A stretch of 64,000 nt of DNA from Prorocentrum cordatum (GCA_963575745.1 CAUYUJ010016692.1:145001-209000); one strand, 5' to 3'. Counted from the stretch's first letter, positions 51,772 to 61,928 are shown. Numbers and translations are program-made. The notes: generated by a model not told the origin, from the sequence alone.

Positions 51772-52246
51772 ATGGAAATCCGCCACTGCCCGCTGTCAAT
51801 CGACGTCGATGTTAAGGATGATGCACAAAGGTACCCCTGCATCCTCGCCTCGATGGCCCATCCTTCGCCCCGATCGGGGAAAATTTCAGAGTGGGCGCCC
51901 GAGGGTCTTTCATCCTTACTCCTTATCCTTATCGCCGATTTCGATAGTCAAATAATTTCCGCCGCCCTCGAGGAGGGCCCGCTTCGATGAGTCCGTCGAC
52001 GACCCGTTCGCCCACGCCGCGCTCGAGCGAGTCGGCCGTGGACAGCTATGGTGGCACGACGCAGTTGACATGGCCGCCGCCGCAGAGGCGAGCGGCGCCA
52101 CAGGCCCCGGAGTAGAGTGGATGGCGTCGCTCGCCAAGCGAGACCCATCCAATGTAGATCGAGATATGGGCAGGTGGTTGGCAGATGCTTCGTTCAATGT
52201 GCCTTTAGATTCTATCTTGGGCGCTTGCGGCCCCCGCTGCCCTTTC
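51772..52246 (+). CDS. Putative unrecognised gene with a frame change
   Basis: ATG at 51772 opens 72 codons (MEIRHCPLSIDVDVKDDAQR, later LLLILIADFDSQIISAALEE). At about 51980 the protein-like reading moves to another frame: FDESVDDPFAHAALERVGRG, QLWWHDAVDMAAAAEASGAT, then EWMASLAKRDPSNVDRDMGR, with a stop near 52246. The second part is strikingly protein-like although it has no Met of its own. It may be one gene with a frameshift, or an exon after an AG near 51973. No family recognised. Confidence 0.4.
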
Positions 52247-52259
52247 TGACCAATGGTTT

Positions 52260-52600
52260 CGCGCCCAGCGCGATTCGCGGCCCCATAGCGGGCTCCGCCA
52301 CAGGCGCCAGAGGCAGGGTCCGCACGCGGACCCCCCCGCCCTTGTCGGCGCGCCCCTCGCGCGTTCCCCGTCCGTGTCGGCGCGCGCCTCATTCAGTTCA
52401 TGGCCCCGTATAGTGAGCTCCACCGAAGGCCCCAGCGGCGGGGCCCGCATGCGTTTCCCTGCGAATTTCGGCACACCTCGCACACGTTTCGTGGTCCCAT
52501 AAGGAGCGCCACCGAAGGCCCCAGTAAAGTTCCCCATGTCGACGCGCCCCCCATGCGGTTCGTGGCTCTATTAAATAGGGGGGCCCGTCTACCGATGGGC
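52260..52600. repeat. CACCGAAGGCCCCAG repeats, copy 2
   Basis: About three ~100-bp units, each with GGCCCC-TA, CTCCACCGAAGGCCCCAG, TTTCGGCACACCTC and CGCACACGTTTCG parts. The same block is at 25040-25239, next to module A. Confidence 0.75.
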
Positions 52601-52839
52601 CCAGAACGCTGCGCCCACAACTGCTTATGGCTGGGTCCTTCGCGAGGCGAATTGCCCCCCCCCATCCCCTCGAATGCTGATGGGTATCGGTGTGTGTGTA
52701 TATATATATGTATGCGCTGGGCGGGCCCGCCGAAGTTTCGTCGCGCGCGCCGGCGGTGGCCCGCGATGGGCCGCCGATCTCAGAGGCCAATTGGGGCCGT
52801 CACAGACAGGCTGCTTGCTTAGAAGGGCCCAGCTTATAT

Positions 52840-53819
52840 GGGGCTGGGCAGAGGACCTCGCCCCGGGCGGTTCCCCCAGGATCCGCCCCGCGGTTCCCCC
52901 AGCCCCCTGGGAGCTTTAGCTTTAGCTTTAGCTTTAGCTTCTAGCTTTAGCTTTAGCTTTAGCTTTAGCTTTAGCTTTAGCTTAGCTTTACCTTAGCTTT
53001 AGCTTAGCTTCAGTTTGCAGCTTAGCTTTCGCGTTGCTTTAGCTTTGATTTAGCTTAGCTTTAGCTTAGTTTTAGCTTAGCTTTATATTAGCTTTAGCTA
53101 AGCTATGGTGTAGATTTAGTTCAGTTGCCGCTTAGCTTTAGCTTAGCTTCTGCTTAGCTTTAGCTTAGCTTTAGCTTTAGCTTAGCTTTAGCTTAGCTTT
53201 AGCTTAGCTTTAGCTTAGCTTTAGCTTAGCTTTAATTTAGCTTTAGCCTAGCTTTAGCTTAGCTTTAGCTTAGCTTAAGTTTAGCATTAGCTTAGCTTTA
53301 GCTTAGCATGCTTAGCTTTAGCTTAGCTATAGCGGAGTTCTAGCGTAGCTTTAGCTTAGCTTTGGCTTAGCGTTAGCTTTAGTTTTGCTTTCGAATTAGC
53401 TTTCTTGCTAGTTTTAGCTTCAGCTTAGCCTTACGTTAGCTTAGCTTCAGCTTAGCTTCAGCTTAGCTTCAGCTTAGTTTCAGCTTAGCTTCCGCTGATA
53501 GTTTCAGCTTGGCTCTAGCTTAGCTGTAGCTTCGCGCTAGCTTAGCGTTAGCTTAGCGTTAGCTTAGCTTCAGCTTAGCTTTAGCTTAGCCTTAGCTTAG
53601 CTTTAGCTTTAGCTTTAGCTTCAGCTTAGCTTTAGCTTAACTTTAGTTTAGCGTTAGCTTAGCTTTTGCTTAGCTGCAGCTTAGCTTCTGCTTATCTTTA
53701 GCTTAGCTTTAGCTTAGCGTTAGCTTAGCTTTAGCTTAGCTTTAGCTTAGCTTTACTGTTGCTACTAATGCTGCTTTCCTAGGGGCTCCAACTCCTATAG
53801 GGTCGGGTCGCACTGGGAC
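52840..53819 (-). mobile_element. AGCTAA-array module, copy F (reverse)
   Basis: Inverted GC box (CCCGGGCGGTTCCCCCAGGA, then TCCGCCCCGCGGTTCCCC), about 840 bp of TTTAGCTTAGC units, then CTACTAATGCTGCTTTCCTA, GGGGCTCCAACTCCTATAGG and the complement of CCAGTGCGACCC at 53818. The right half beyond the GC box is missing. Confidence 0.9.
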
Positions 53820-53919
53820 ATATATATATATATATACACAGGCAGATGCTACAACGCGCTCCCCCGCCTTGCTAGGCAGGCGGGTTCGGGTCCCACTGCG
53901 TGAGCCGGGCAAGAAAAAG

Positions 53920-54517
53920 ATGAAGCTCACGGAGATATTCGTTTTGCCGCCGTCGAGGCTCATCAAATACATATGGGAGAGAGGGCCGGAGAGGTTCGGC
54001 GACGCCGTGCTGGGGAAGGACGGCGAGGCTGGATTTCAGCGCTTCTGGGACGTCGTTACGGAGTGGGAGCCTTATCGGGATCACGCTGTGCTGAAAGATT
54101 TGGACCCTGCCATGCGCTGCAAGATGATACCTTTGCTCTTGTTTGTTGACGGTTATGAGGTGCATCGTCGCAGTGAATATTACGCGTGGTTGTGGTGCAG
54201 TGGATTGTCTAGAACTGGTTCATCGTACGACAGCGTGTTCCCCATTGCTGTGGTCAGACACGCTTGCATGCCGACTACAGAGATCAAGAAAATGGTGTTC
54301 TGGGAGATTTATCGGTATATATCGTCCGATTTTGAATGGATGCGTGAGGGGTTGACACGAGACGGCGTTCCGCTGACTGGCAATGGATGCACTGGCTACG
54401 TCAATCCGACGCCCCGCCCCCCGACGCCTGTCGCGCCTCGGCGATTGCGTTCGGGTCCTGGCCAGCGGGAAAACGGCGGCAGCCTTCGAGACGTGCCGCA
54501 TTCATATACATATGTAT

Positions 54518-54560
<43 letters not shown>

Positions 54561-56367
54561 GATATGTACATGTATATGTCTGGATGTATGTATGACTCTA
54601 CACATGTATGTATGTATGATGTGTGCGTGTATGTATATGTATGTATGTGGGCCCATTGATCGCTCAGAAGACGCCGGCTCGAACATAGGGCTCATCGGGC
54701 TCGCGTGTGATTTACATGTATGTATACATACTACATATATATACATATATACACATGGGGCTTGTAGGGCTGATAGGGCCTATGGGGCTCAGAGGGTAGG
54801 GCTCCCATAGGGCTTCGCGGAGGGTTCATGGGGCTCGCGTGGCCCATGGGGCCCACGACGCTTATAGTGCTCATGAGGCCTATGGGGCTCGTAGGTCTCG
54901 TGGGGCCTGTGTGTATATATGTATACATATATATGGATATGATTATGCATGTGCAAAAATAGCATATATGCAAAAGACTACCCATTACCCCCCTACTCCC
55001 CCCCCGCCCCGCCCCCCACCCCCCGCCCGAGGTCAGAGCGAGGGGGGGGGAGGGGCAAAAGGCGAGGGGGGGAATATGAGGAGGGGGGGCATTTGTTTGC
55101 GCCCATGTGCTGGCACTCGCGCGCGGGCGAGTCAGCGGATACATGGCGTGCTTTGCCGGTGCCAAAGCAGACTTGAAGGCTCGCCGGGAATCCAACTTTT
55201 TCACGAGATCTTGGCAGCGCACTTTGATTTGCGACCGGTGCGGCGCGCAGAACGTGAACCACGTGAAGTCAGACCCCGCAATGTGGTTCACCAACTTTAA
55301 CGACAACGCGCCGCACCGCGACACTATGGTGAAACACCATGAGTATATGGCAGAAGTTTCAGCTAGACCTGGTGCGGCCTCACCGTTGAGCCAGATTCCT
55401 GGGTGGCGCATCGAACTCAACATGTTCGATGACGCTCGCAATCTGTTCCTGGGCACCTGTCGCGATATACTGCCGTCGGCTCTGGTCGATCTCATCCAAG
55501 AGGGATTGTTGGGGCCTGGGCGCCCCGACGACTTGCTGCTAGATCTGTGGGAGAGAGTGTTCACGTGGTGCAGAGATCGCAAGTTATCGTACCCGAAGGC
55601 GTCGGGCGCAAAGAGGAGGAGGGCAGCGAGGGAGAGAGGAAGGGGCAAGGAAGGAGGCGCAAAGAGGAGGGGGGGGAACACGCGGAGGAAACGAAATGAC
55701 GACAAAGAGTGGCCGAGAGAGGGAGGGCACTAGGGAGGGCGGGAAAGGAGTGAAGGGGGGCGAGAGCGCGAGGCGAGGGTGGCCCTCATTCCCTGGCCCG
55801 CCGCCACTCCTCAAGGAGGGGGGGCGGGCCAAGGGTGAAGCGGGGGGCGGGGGGGGAATTTGGCTGCGCCGGCCCCAGGGCCCGGGCTTCAGCTTGGCCT
55901 CGTTCGGGAAGGACAGCCTCCACTGCCAGAGTTACCCTGAACTGAGCAGCTCTTTCAAAGCCGCGAGCGTTAAAACTATGATTTTTTTCGCGCGCCACCT
56001 CTGCGAGGAAAAATGCAGCGGGGAGCCCAGGAGCCGCACTAGGGTCTTGCTTCTCACTGCTCTGTCATCATATTTATCTATTCTAGGAGAGCACGGCCCG
56101 ATTCTCACCCCTGAGGCTGCTTCGAAAGCGATGCGGCTCGGCAAAACAATGCTGAAATGTAACGCTTGGCTTTTTGCAGACAGCTGCATGAAAAACCGTT
56201 TTGTTTGGAGGCTCAGGCAGAAAGATCACTACTGGGATCATACGTTGTCTGAGCTCCCCTTGTGCAGGTTGAACCCAGCGTGGTTTGACACCCTCCGCGA
56301 GGAGGACTTTCTTGGCAAGTTCAAGAAACAAGGTCAGAAGACCGACCCTCGAACATCATCTAAATGA
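53920..56367 (+). CDS. Three-exon zinc-ribbon gene, possible divergent transposase
   Basis: Exon 1 about 53920-54385 (from ATG, MKLTEIFVLPPSRLIKYIWE, then MIPLLLFVDGYEVHRRSEYY, then FEWMREGL). Exon 2 about 55131-55598 has SGYMACFAGAKADLKARRES, then TLICDRCGAQ (C-x2-C), then IELNMFDDARNLFLGTCRDI. Exon 3 is 55879-56367. Intron 2 is GC-AG and keeps phase. The family is one I recall as expanded in dinoflagellates. The order 'acidic PLLLFVDG, GV/GL turn, substrate-like region with CxxC, then D-x2-HN/RN-LFLG' loosely parallels CACTA Tnp2/KDZ transposases, which is inference. The end is damaged: TLEHHLNECTW, the expected C-terminal theme, is read in another frame from 56357. TA and GGGCTC repeats fill intron 1. 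Confidence 0.6.
54510..54925. repeat. TA/TATG array and GGGCTC minisatellite in intron 1
   Basis: A TA run (54522-54557), TATG words to about 54750, then GGGGCTC-GTAGGGC words to 54910. This matches the arrays at 31.6-31.9 and 48.9-49.2 kb. Confidence 0.85.
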
Positions 56368-57976
56368 ATGTACATGGGACCGCCTCGTCCGTCGCCCCTC
56401 CCCCCCCCCCCCTTTTCCCAAAACCTTACATGTGTTTCCTCGGGGGCAGGGGGCAAGGGGCATCAATCTTGCTCTCGCGGCCTTTCTGGCCCCGCGGGGT
56501 CGGCGGATGCTCAAGCGAGCCCTGTTGCATTTAGGGCGGCGGTGGAGCGAGAACAGATTCGCCTGCCGACCTGCTCGAGATCGTCGCTGACGCCGATGGG
56601 GATCAGGCGTCTGCGGCCCGAAAAGTACGTGGGAGTGACTTTTCGCCGGAGTGACCTTTGGCGCGGGCCGAATGGGCCCCCCGGAGTGCGGAAAACGAGG
56701 CAGAACATCGGTTTGCGCGCTTGCTTTTGGCCCCCCCCGCGGCCCCCCAAAAACTGCGCACCAAAGGTCGCTCTCACCCGGGGCCACTCTTGCGCGCGCC
56801 GAAAAGTTGAAGGATAAGGACGAGGACGATGAGGAGGAGGAAAGAGGGGGGCGGGGGAACGGGGGGAGGGGGGGGAGGAGGAGGAGAAGGAGGAGGACGA
56901 GGAGGAGGAAGAGGAGACCCCTCTCTGTCCAGGGAGGCCGTCGACAGGACAGCGAGCGCCCTGCTGCCTTCGGCAAGTCCCACCGCAGCAATCCTCGTAG
57001 ATGTTTCTTGGGTCTCTGCTGGCATCTCTTGGGGGGCTCTTGGGCGGGCCTCCTGAGGCAGCTTGGGGGTCAGTTGGGGCCTCTTTCGGGGTTGCATCCT
57101 TGGGGGCCTCCAGCTCGGTGCTTAAGGGGTTTCTTAAGGGCCTCCTGGGGCGGCCTCTTGGGGGCTTCTCGGGATCGAGAGCTCGAAATGCAATTTCGGG
57201 CCCCCCGTTCGAGCCCCCTCTTAGAGCTATGCGCCGGCATGGGTGCTGATAGGGCCGCCTTCGGGCCCTTCTGATCCTGGAGGTGTCTTCGGCTGTTTTC
57301 GGGGCGCCGTGCGGCCGAAAAGACGAGAACCCCCACGTCCATCAAACAGTATGGGGCATCAGTGGCATTTGTCTTTGGGTTTCTGGGAAGCATCTTGGGG
57401 CGCATCGGGGTTTGTTTCGGAGGCGTGTTTGGCAATCTCGAGTCCGCGGCCGCGCTGCAGGGGTCGCCGTTTGATCAGAAACCCTGCCGGGCAACCCGAA
57501 CCACAAAGCGATGATCAACCATTCCTCCTCTTCCTGTTTGTCCTCCTTCTCCCCCTTTTCTCTCTCCATGTGATTCCCTGCGTCGCGCGACAGTGGCCGC
57601 CTCGAAATATGAATATCCATCCCGTTTAAAACACATGGGGCGGCAATGCAAAGACGCGACATGAATGTAATGTTGCACATGATACATCTACAATGTGTAT
57701 GGAAATGGTTGCGTAGAGTCTATGTATATATCTATAGCTACACACATGTAAGTGCATATACACACATATGCGCGTATAATTTCAATTGTCCACGCATATG
57801 TATGTACATAGACACAGCTATAACCATATATACATAGAGATAGTATACATGTATATACATATACAATTATATGCACATACATTTTATACCAAGACAAACT
57901 AGCCGAGCGGATTTGAAAACTTACCCATGTATGCCTTTAGGCGGTATGGCCTTGTTTTGACGAAAGCGATAGGTTT
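56368..57976. other. Right interior of the insert without a gene
   Basis: C run at 56399-56412; unique GC-rich sequence to 56800; GGA run 56820-56920; CTTGGGG-type low complexity 57000-57320; TA/TATG-rich DNA 57700-57890; then unique sequence to the right inverted repeat. Nothing coding is supported. Confidence 0.5.
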
Positions 57977-58006
57977 CCAAAGCACGTGCATTGGTCTCCC
58001 TCGGTG

Positions 58007-59184
58007 CTTGGGCGCATGGTTGGTGATTGCACGTGCTACAACAAGGCCACAGAGGGCGTCTTTCGGCCAGCTCTTGACGCGGAGTCGGTGCTCCAGCGTG
58101 CCGTGGGCAAGGGGTACCGCGCGACTCTCGATTGCGTTTGAGGGCACAGTGGTGTTGAAAACGACTCAGAGACAGCTCTGGGGCAGACAAGCATCGCTTT
58201 TTTGCGGCATGTATATTTTTTGCCGCCTTCAGTTTGGGCCGAAGCAGGCGCCGGCCATGTACCAGCACGTCCAAGAGAGCACAATCGGACCAGAGGACAA
58301 ACGTACCAGCGAGAAGCGGGCAGACGTCTTCTTCGACGACACGCACGTCTCCGATTGGACTTTGGAGGAGCACATCTCGTCACTACTTCAAATCTTGGCG
58401 CGAGCGCGAGGCAACGGCATACAATGCAGACTGGAGAAGCGTCGATTTGGATTCACCGAGACGTTGCTCATATGTGTTATTGTTGGTGAGAACGGTCGTC
58501 GCGCTGATCCTGCCAAAGTTGACCAATTACGGGCATGGCCTGAGTGCCGGAATGGCAGCGACATTATCTCTCACCTTTCATTTTGCCAATGCCTCCGAGC
58601 GTTCTTTGGGCCGCTGTTTTCAGAGAAATGCAAGCCCCTGGGGAAGCGCGCCAAATGTGGCGGAGATTTCACGGGCTACGCAGCGGACGCGGAGGCCAAG
58701 GCATCCAGAACGCGGTTTATCGAGACGCTGCTCGAGCAGGTCGTTTTGGCCACGCCGGACTGGGAAGCAGCAGCGCGGCCCTACGAGAGCGGCAGACCAT
58801 TCGAGCTGCAGTTGGACGCAGGCGATGTCGCGTGGGCCGCTGTTCTGTGTCAGCGTGACTCGCCCGGCGGCGCGGCGCGAGCCGTCGGGGCGGTCGCTCG
58901 TTCGTTCGAGGACGTGGCCACGAGGCGGTCAGCTTTCGAGCGGGAGTTCCTTGCGCGGAAGGAGGGCGTCGCCGCGACGTCAAAGTGGACCGAGGGTTTC
59001 GTTGTATTCACCTTCTTCGGCAACGAGAACATAGGACGCGCTGAGTCTGCGTTGAAGAACCGCCGAGCGACCAAGAAGCTGATGGCTTGGGTTGCCGAGG
59101 CGCAGGACACGCTTGCGAGCGCGCCGCGTGCGTGGATCGCTGGGAAAACGAACGCCCTCGCCGATGCCGGCAGCAGGGCGCCAT
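58007..59184 (+). pseudogene. Reverse transcriptase and RNase H of the Ty3/gypsy-like element
   Basis: The first 40 codons (LGRMVGDCTCYNKATEGVFR, then GYRATLDCV) complete the fingers/palm start. A frame change near 58135 leads to LQFGPKQAPAMYQHVQE (the usual FGL-x-N-AP-x-x-FQ) and to RADVFFDDTHVSDWTLEEH, the catalytic F-x-D-D box (FFDD at 58329-58340). RRADPAKVDQLRAWPE and FCQCLRAFFGPLFSE follow as connection. RNase H: PFELQLDAGDVAWAAVLCQR and SAFEREFLARKEG, then WIAGKTNALADAGSR (GK-x-N-x-x-AD-x-SR). The content is typical of chromovirus/gypsy pol. The frame change, plus the interruption at 24357, marks a dead copy. Confidence 0.85.
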
Positions 59185-59695
59185 GGCAATCGTGCGTTTG
59201 GCTATCCCCGCGTCGTCGGCCAGGCCGATTCGGGACTTCATCGAGAAGCTGTTCGCCCGCCCGGGCGACCTGCCGCAGAAAATCGAGCAGCGAAGACGGG
59301 GCATGGGATCTTGGGCTGCTGTGCCGCCAGACCGCGGAGCACAGCAGGGTGACGAACGCCCTGTTCGTCACGACGCCATTTGACGGTTGTCCGGCTTCGC
59401 CCCCAGAGCCTGCGGAGCGGCCGCCAGCGCCTCGACGACCTCCATGGTTCGCAGGCGCGGCGCCCGTCGTGGAGGAGGAGCCGCCGCGGGCGCCGGCTGG
59501 CCACCAAGTGCCCCCTCGACCTCCTGGCGGGCGCGCCGGGATGGACGGTTCAGCCCGCTGCCGCAGCGCCCCTCCGACCGCCTGGCGGGCGCGCCGGGGT
59601 GGGCGGAATTCAGGCCGCCGCTGGGGCGCCCCCCCGGGCCAGACGGGGTGCAACAGCTTGCCGCGGAAGCGCCTGATCGCCTTGACGGCCGCGAC
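59185..59695 (+). pseudogene. Post-RNase H region with GC-rich repeats
   Basis: A frame change at about 59185 leads to AIVRLAIPASSARPIRDFIE and KLFARPGDLPQKIEQRR, a plausible continuation of the polyprotein. From 59400 the sequence is a repeated CTGGCGGGCGCGCCGGG-type unit (about 59520, 59580) coding Pro/Gly/Ala in any frame. No integrase core was recognised. Confidence 0.45.
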
Positions 59696-60034
59696 ATGCC
59701 GGTGCTGTCTACGCCGAGCTCACCGACTACCACGGAGACGCTGCTTTCCGACATCCCTGTGCGCATGGAGGAGCACACGGACCGCGTGGTTGCGCAGCTC
59801 AGGCGGCGCGACCGGGACCTCGTGGACATCGGTGGGACGTTCGGCAAGCACTTTTTGGAGGTGGGCTCCGGCGACGAGATTTTGACGCGGTGCGTCCGCG
59901 AGAAGGGCCTCAGCGTGATGGACCTCGTGGACAAGAAGACTGGCTGGGATTTGACACGCCGTTCTGACATGCAGCGTCTGCGCACCATGATCAGGTGGCT
60001 TTTCGTATCTGTCGAAGCTCCTTTGGGGGCATAG
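59696..60034 (+). CDS. Methyltransferase-like segment of the retroelement
   Basis: ATG at 59696 opens 112 codons. After a Ser/Thr-rich start, the protein reads GKHFLEVGSGDEILTRCVRE, KGLSVMDLVDKKTGWDLTRR. FLEVGSG resembles motif I (E/D-x-G-x-G) of SAM-dependent methyltransferases, and the D at the end of a second strand (VMDL) suits motif II. I recall a similar domain after pol in dinoflagellate retroelements. The domain would be truncated here. It could also be a captured host fragment. Confidence 0.45.
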   Translation: MPVLSTPSSPTTTETLLSDIPVRMEEHTDRVVAQLRRRDRDLVDIGGTFGKHFLEVGSGDEILTRCVREKGLSVMDLVDKKTGWDLTRRSDMQRLRTMIRWLFVSVEAPLGA

Positions 60035-60084
60035 TTGTGCCGTCTCAGGGCGCGCGCGCGGATTCGCGCGACGCCTGGTTTCTT

Positions 60085-60889
60085 CTTCGTGGACCTCGAC
60101 GGGCGCAGGCGCGGCATGGTGGCCACAGCCACGGACGCGTTGATCCGGAAGTCTTGGAGATGGTTGACCAATGCGCCTTGGCTGTAGCTTCTGGCAATGC
60201 GGTGCACGGGGGGCCGCGAGCATGCGAAGTTGGAGGGGCGTCTGACCGCGGCCACGGCCACGCACCCGCGGCATTTTGGCGTTGCTTACGCCGCGTGCCT
60301 CGCTAAGGCCCCAGAGTCCTTGGCCATTCTCCGCGCCGCGCTCGCGCCTTACCGCCACCAGATGCAGGACGTCCAGGTGATGCGGCGCAGGGCGCTCGAC
60401 GGCACGCATCCTGATTGGCCGTTGGGCGTGACCACTGGCGAGCTCGATGTTTCCAGACGGATGGCGCCCATGCGCGGGGCAGAACGCCACCAGGGTGCCG
60501 ACGCGGACGAGATCTACGCGCGCCAGCGCGAACACCTCGCTGCCCAGGAGATCCCGGCGACGAAGGTTACATGCAAGTACGCGCGGGGCGGCAGCGAGTT
60601 CTACGCCGCTCATTCTCGAGATCCTGTTTTCCACATTCGCGACGGCGCAGTAAAGCAGACGATGCGTTTTTCTGCTTACGGGGAACATCACCGGGAGATC
60701 TTGGGGAAAGGCAGAGCAGCCGGATTGGCTTTCACCGCTTATGCGGCTACACGCGGAGGCGGTGGATTCGGCAGGTGTGGCGCTGGGGTCGCGATGCCTA
60801 CGGGGCGCCGCGGGGGCGCGCGGAACGAGTTCGAGGTCCGGGGCGTCGACCACGTGAGTCTCTCGAGACGTGGCGCCCCGATTTCGTGA
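60085..60889 (+). pseudogene. C-terminal part of the retroelement polyprotein
   Basis: Coding-like text changes frame: VDLDGRRRGMVATATDALIR, KSWRWLTNAPWL (about 60085-60190), then from 60190 EHAKLEGRLTAATATHPRHF and on to AAHSRDPVFHIRDGAVKQTM, with stop at 60889. The EGRLTAATATHPR stretch resembles what I recall following the methyltransferase-like domain in related dinoflagellate elements. No enzyme motif was identified. Two shifts indicate decay. Confidence 0.4.
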
Positions 60890-61410
60890 CATTTGTCCCC
60901 GAGGACGTCTATTGTTGAAACGCCATTGCGGTGCGCGAAGAGCCTGGACTTGCTCGTTGCCGTTGCCTTGGGCGCCCAGTCGGCGAGCCGGAGCTGATGC
61001 ACCCCAATGTCCTTCCTGAGCGGATGGTTCGACTTGACGGCCCCGGGCGAGCCGCGATGAGATCTTTTACGATTTGCGCGACGAGGTGGAGAAGTTCGCC
61101 AAGGCCCTCACCGAGTCCGCCGACGCGCGCGACGGTTTGCGGTCTGGCCGCCTTTTTGGTTACCGGGCCGGAGTCTTTCTGGAGCCATCGGAGACCACGG
61201 AGAAATTGTTGAACCTGGCTCTACGATATTTCTGTCAGGAGACAATTGGGCGGACCAGAAGCCAATCGCGGCCGTCATCGTGTACAGGGACATCAGGCAG
61301 CTCGACGCTTCCGACTGCAAGTGCACCGGTCTTTTGATGTGGGAGTTGGAATTCGGCATCGTTGGCGAGTATCATATAGGCGACGCTTGGCTGCAAGGCT
61401 AACGACGCAT
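60890..61410 (+). pseudogene. Unrecognised coding fragment
   Basis: A frame about 61050-61240 reads RDEIFYDLRDEVEKFAKALT, then RLFGYRAGVFLEPSETTEKL. After a one-base shift near 61238 it reads NWADQKPIAAVIVYRDIRQL and CTGLLMWELEFGIVGEYHIG, to a stop near 61400. Both parts look like one protein. Whether it belongs to the retroelement or to a host gene is unknown. Confidence 0.35.
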
Positions 61411-61828
61411 CGTGACTTTCGAGCCGTGCCATCGCGTTGTCTTTCGGAATGCCAGCGCGGTCGTCGAGTACACCTGCGAGGACGGCGAAGCTTTCGGTGA
61501 TCGCCGGGGGACGCTCGAGAGACTGGGGTTTCCAGTGCCGTTGCCCTTGTGGATCGTCGGATTCAGCGGAGCCTTGACAGCGCTCGAGGTTGACAGGGGC
61601 GCATTGCTGGCCATGTACAAGACCGGGCCGAGCTTGAATCTCTTCAGCCGCATGCTAGTCTTACTCTGCTGGATGCGGTCGTGGCCCGGAGGCCCAGACG
61701 TTGCCGAGTGCCCCCTACTGGTGGGGCCAAGTTGGACGAAGTCAGCTTTCGCGTGACCTTCTGCTTGGACGACGACGACAACCTGACGTTGGAGAAGTAT
61801 GAGGTTGGTGGCGCGGCAGCAACGACGA
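61411..61828 (+). CDS. Unrecognised coding fragment running into the assembly gap
   Basis: The frame from 61412 gives RVVFRNASAVVEYTCEDGEA, then RLGFPVPLPLWIVGFSGALT. A second frame near 61650-61815 gives SFRVTFCLDDDDNLTLEKYE. Composition is protein-like, but no family was recognised. The 3' end is lost in the N gap that begins at 61829. Confidence 0.35.
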
Positions 61829-61928
61829 NNNNNNNNNNNNNNNNNNNNNNNNNNNNNNNNNNNNNNNNNNNNNNNNNNNNNNNNNNNNNNNNNNNNNNNN
61901 NNNNNNNNNNNNNNNNNNNNNNNNNNNN
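61829..61928. other. Assembly gap of 100 N
   Basis: Exactly 100 N characters, the usual placeholder for a gap of unknown size, flanked on the right by an AGT array that probably caused the break. Confidence 0.99.

Larger units (their letters stand above)
24357..58006. mobile_element. 33.65-kb TIR-bounded insert carrying genes
   Basis: The left end ACCGAGGGAG, extending to CGCGCTTTGG at 24385, is inverted at the right end (57977-58005) with 23 of 29 positions matching. Removing the insert together with one CT dinucleotide (24355-24356 versus 58007-58008) makes pol read KGSLGRMVGDC without a frame break. Inside are five or more gene models, all on the + strand, a spliced-leader retrogene scrap and all six copies of the AGCTAA-array module. 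The gene at 53.9-56.4 kb is the best candidate for a mobility function. It could also be a smaller element enlarged by later nested insertions, or a misassembly join, though the in-frame restoration argues against the latter. Confidence 0.75.

Noticed and set aside
25240-53819. CRISPR-like arrays or telomeric repeats
   Set aside because: The AGCTAA arrays have no spacers of constant length and the unit is degenerate; the setting is eukaryotic and the arrays are internal.
59230-59885. Continuation of the 652-codon frame beyond RNase H
   Set aside because: After 59185 this frame becomes Arg/Pro-rich while a neighbouring frame reads protein-like sequence, so the tail is a shadow.
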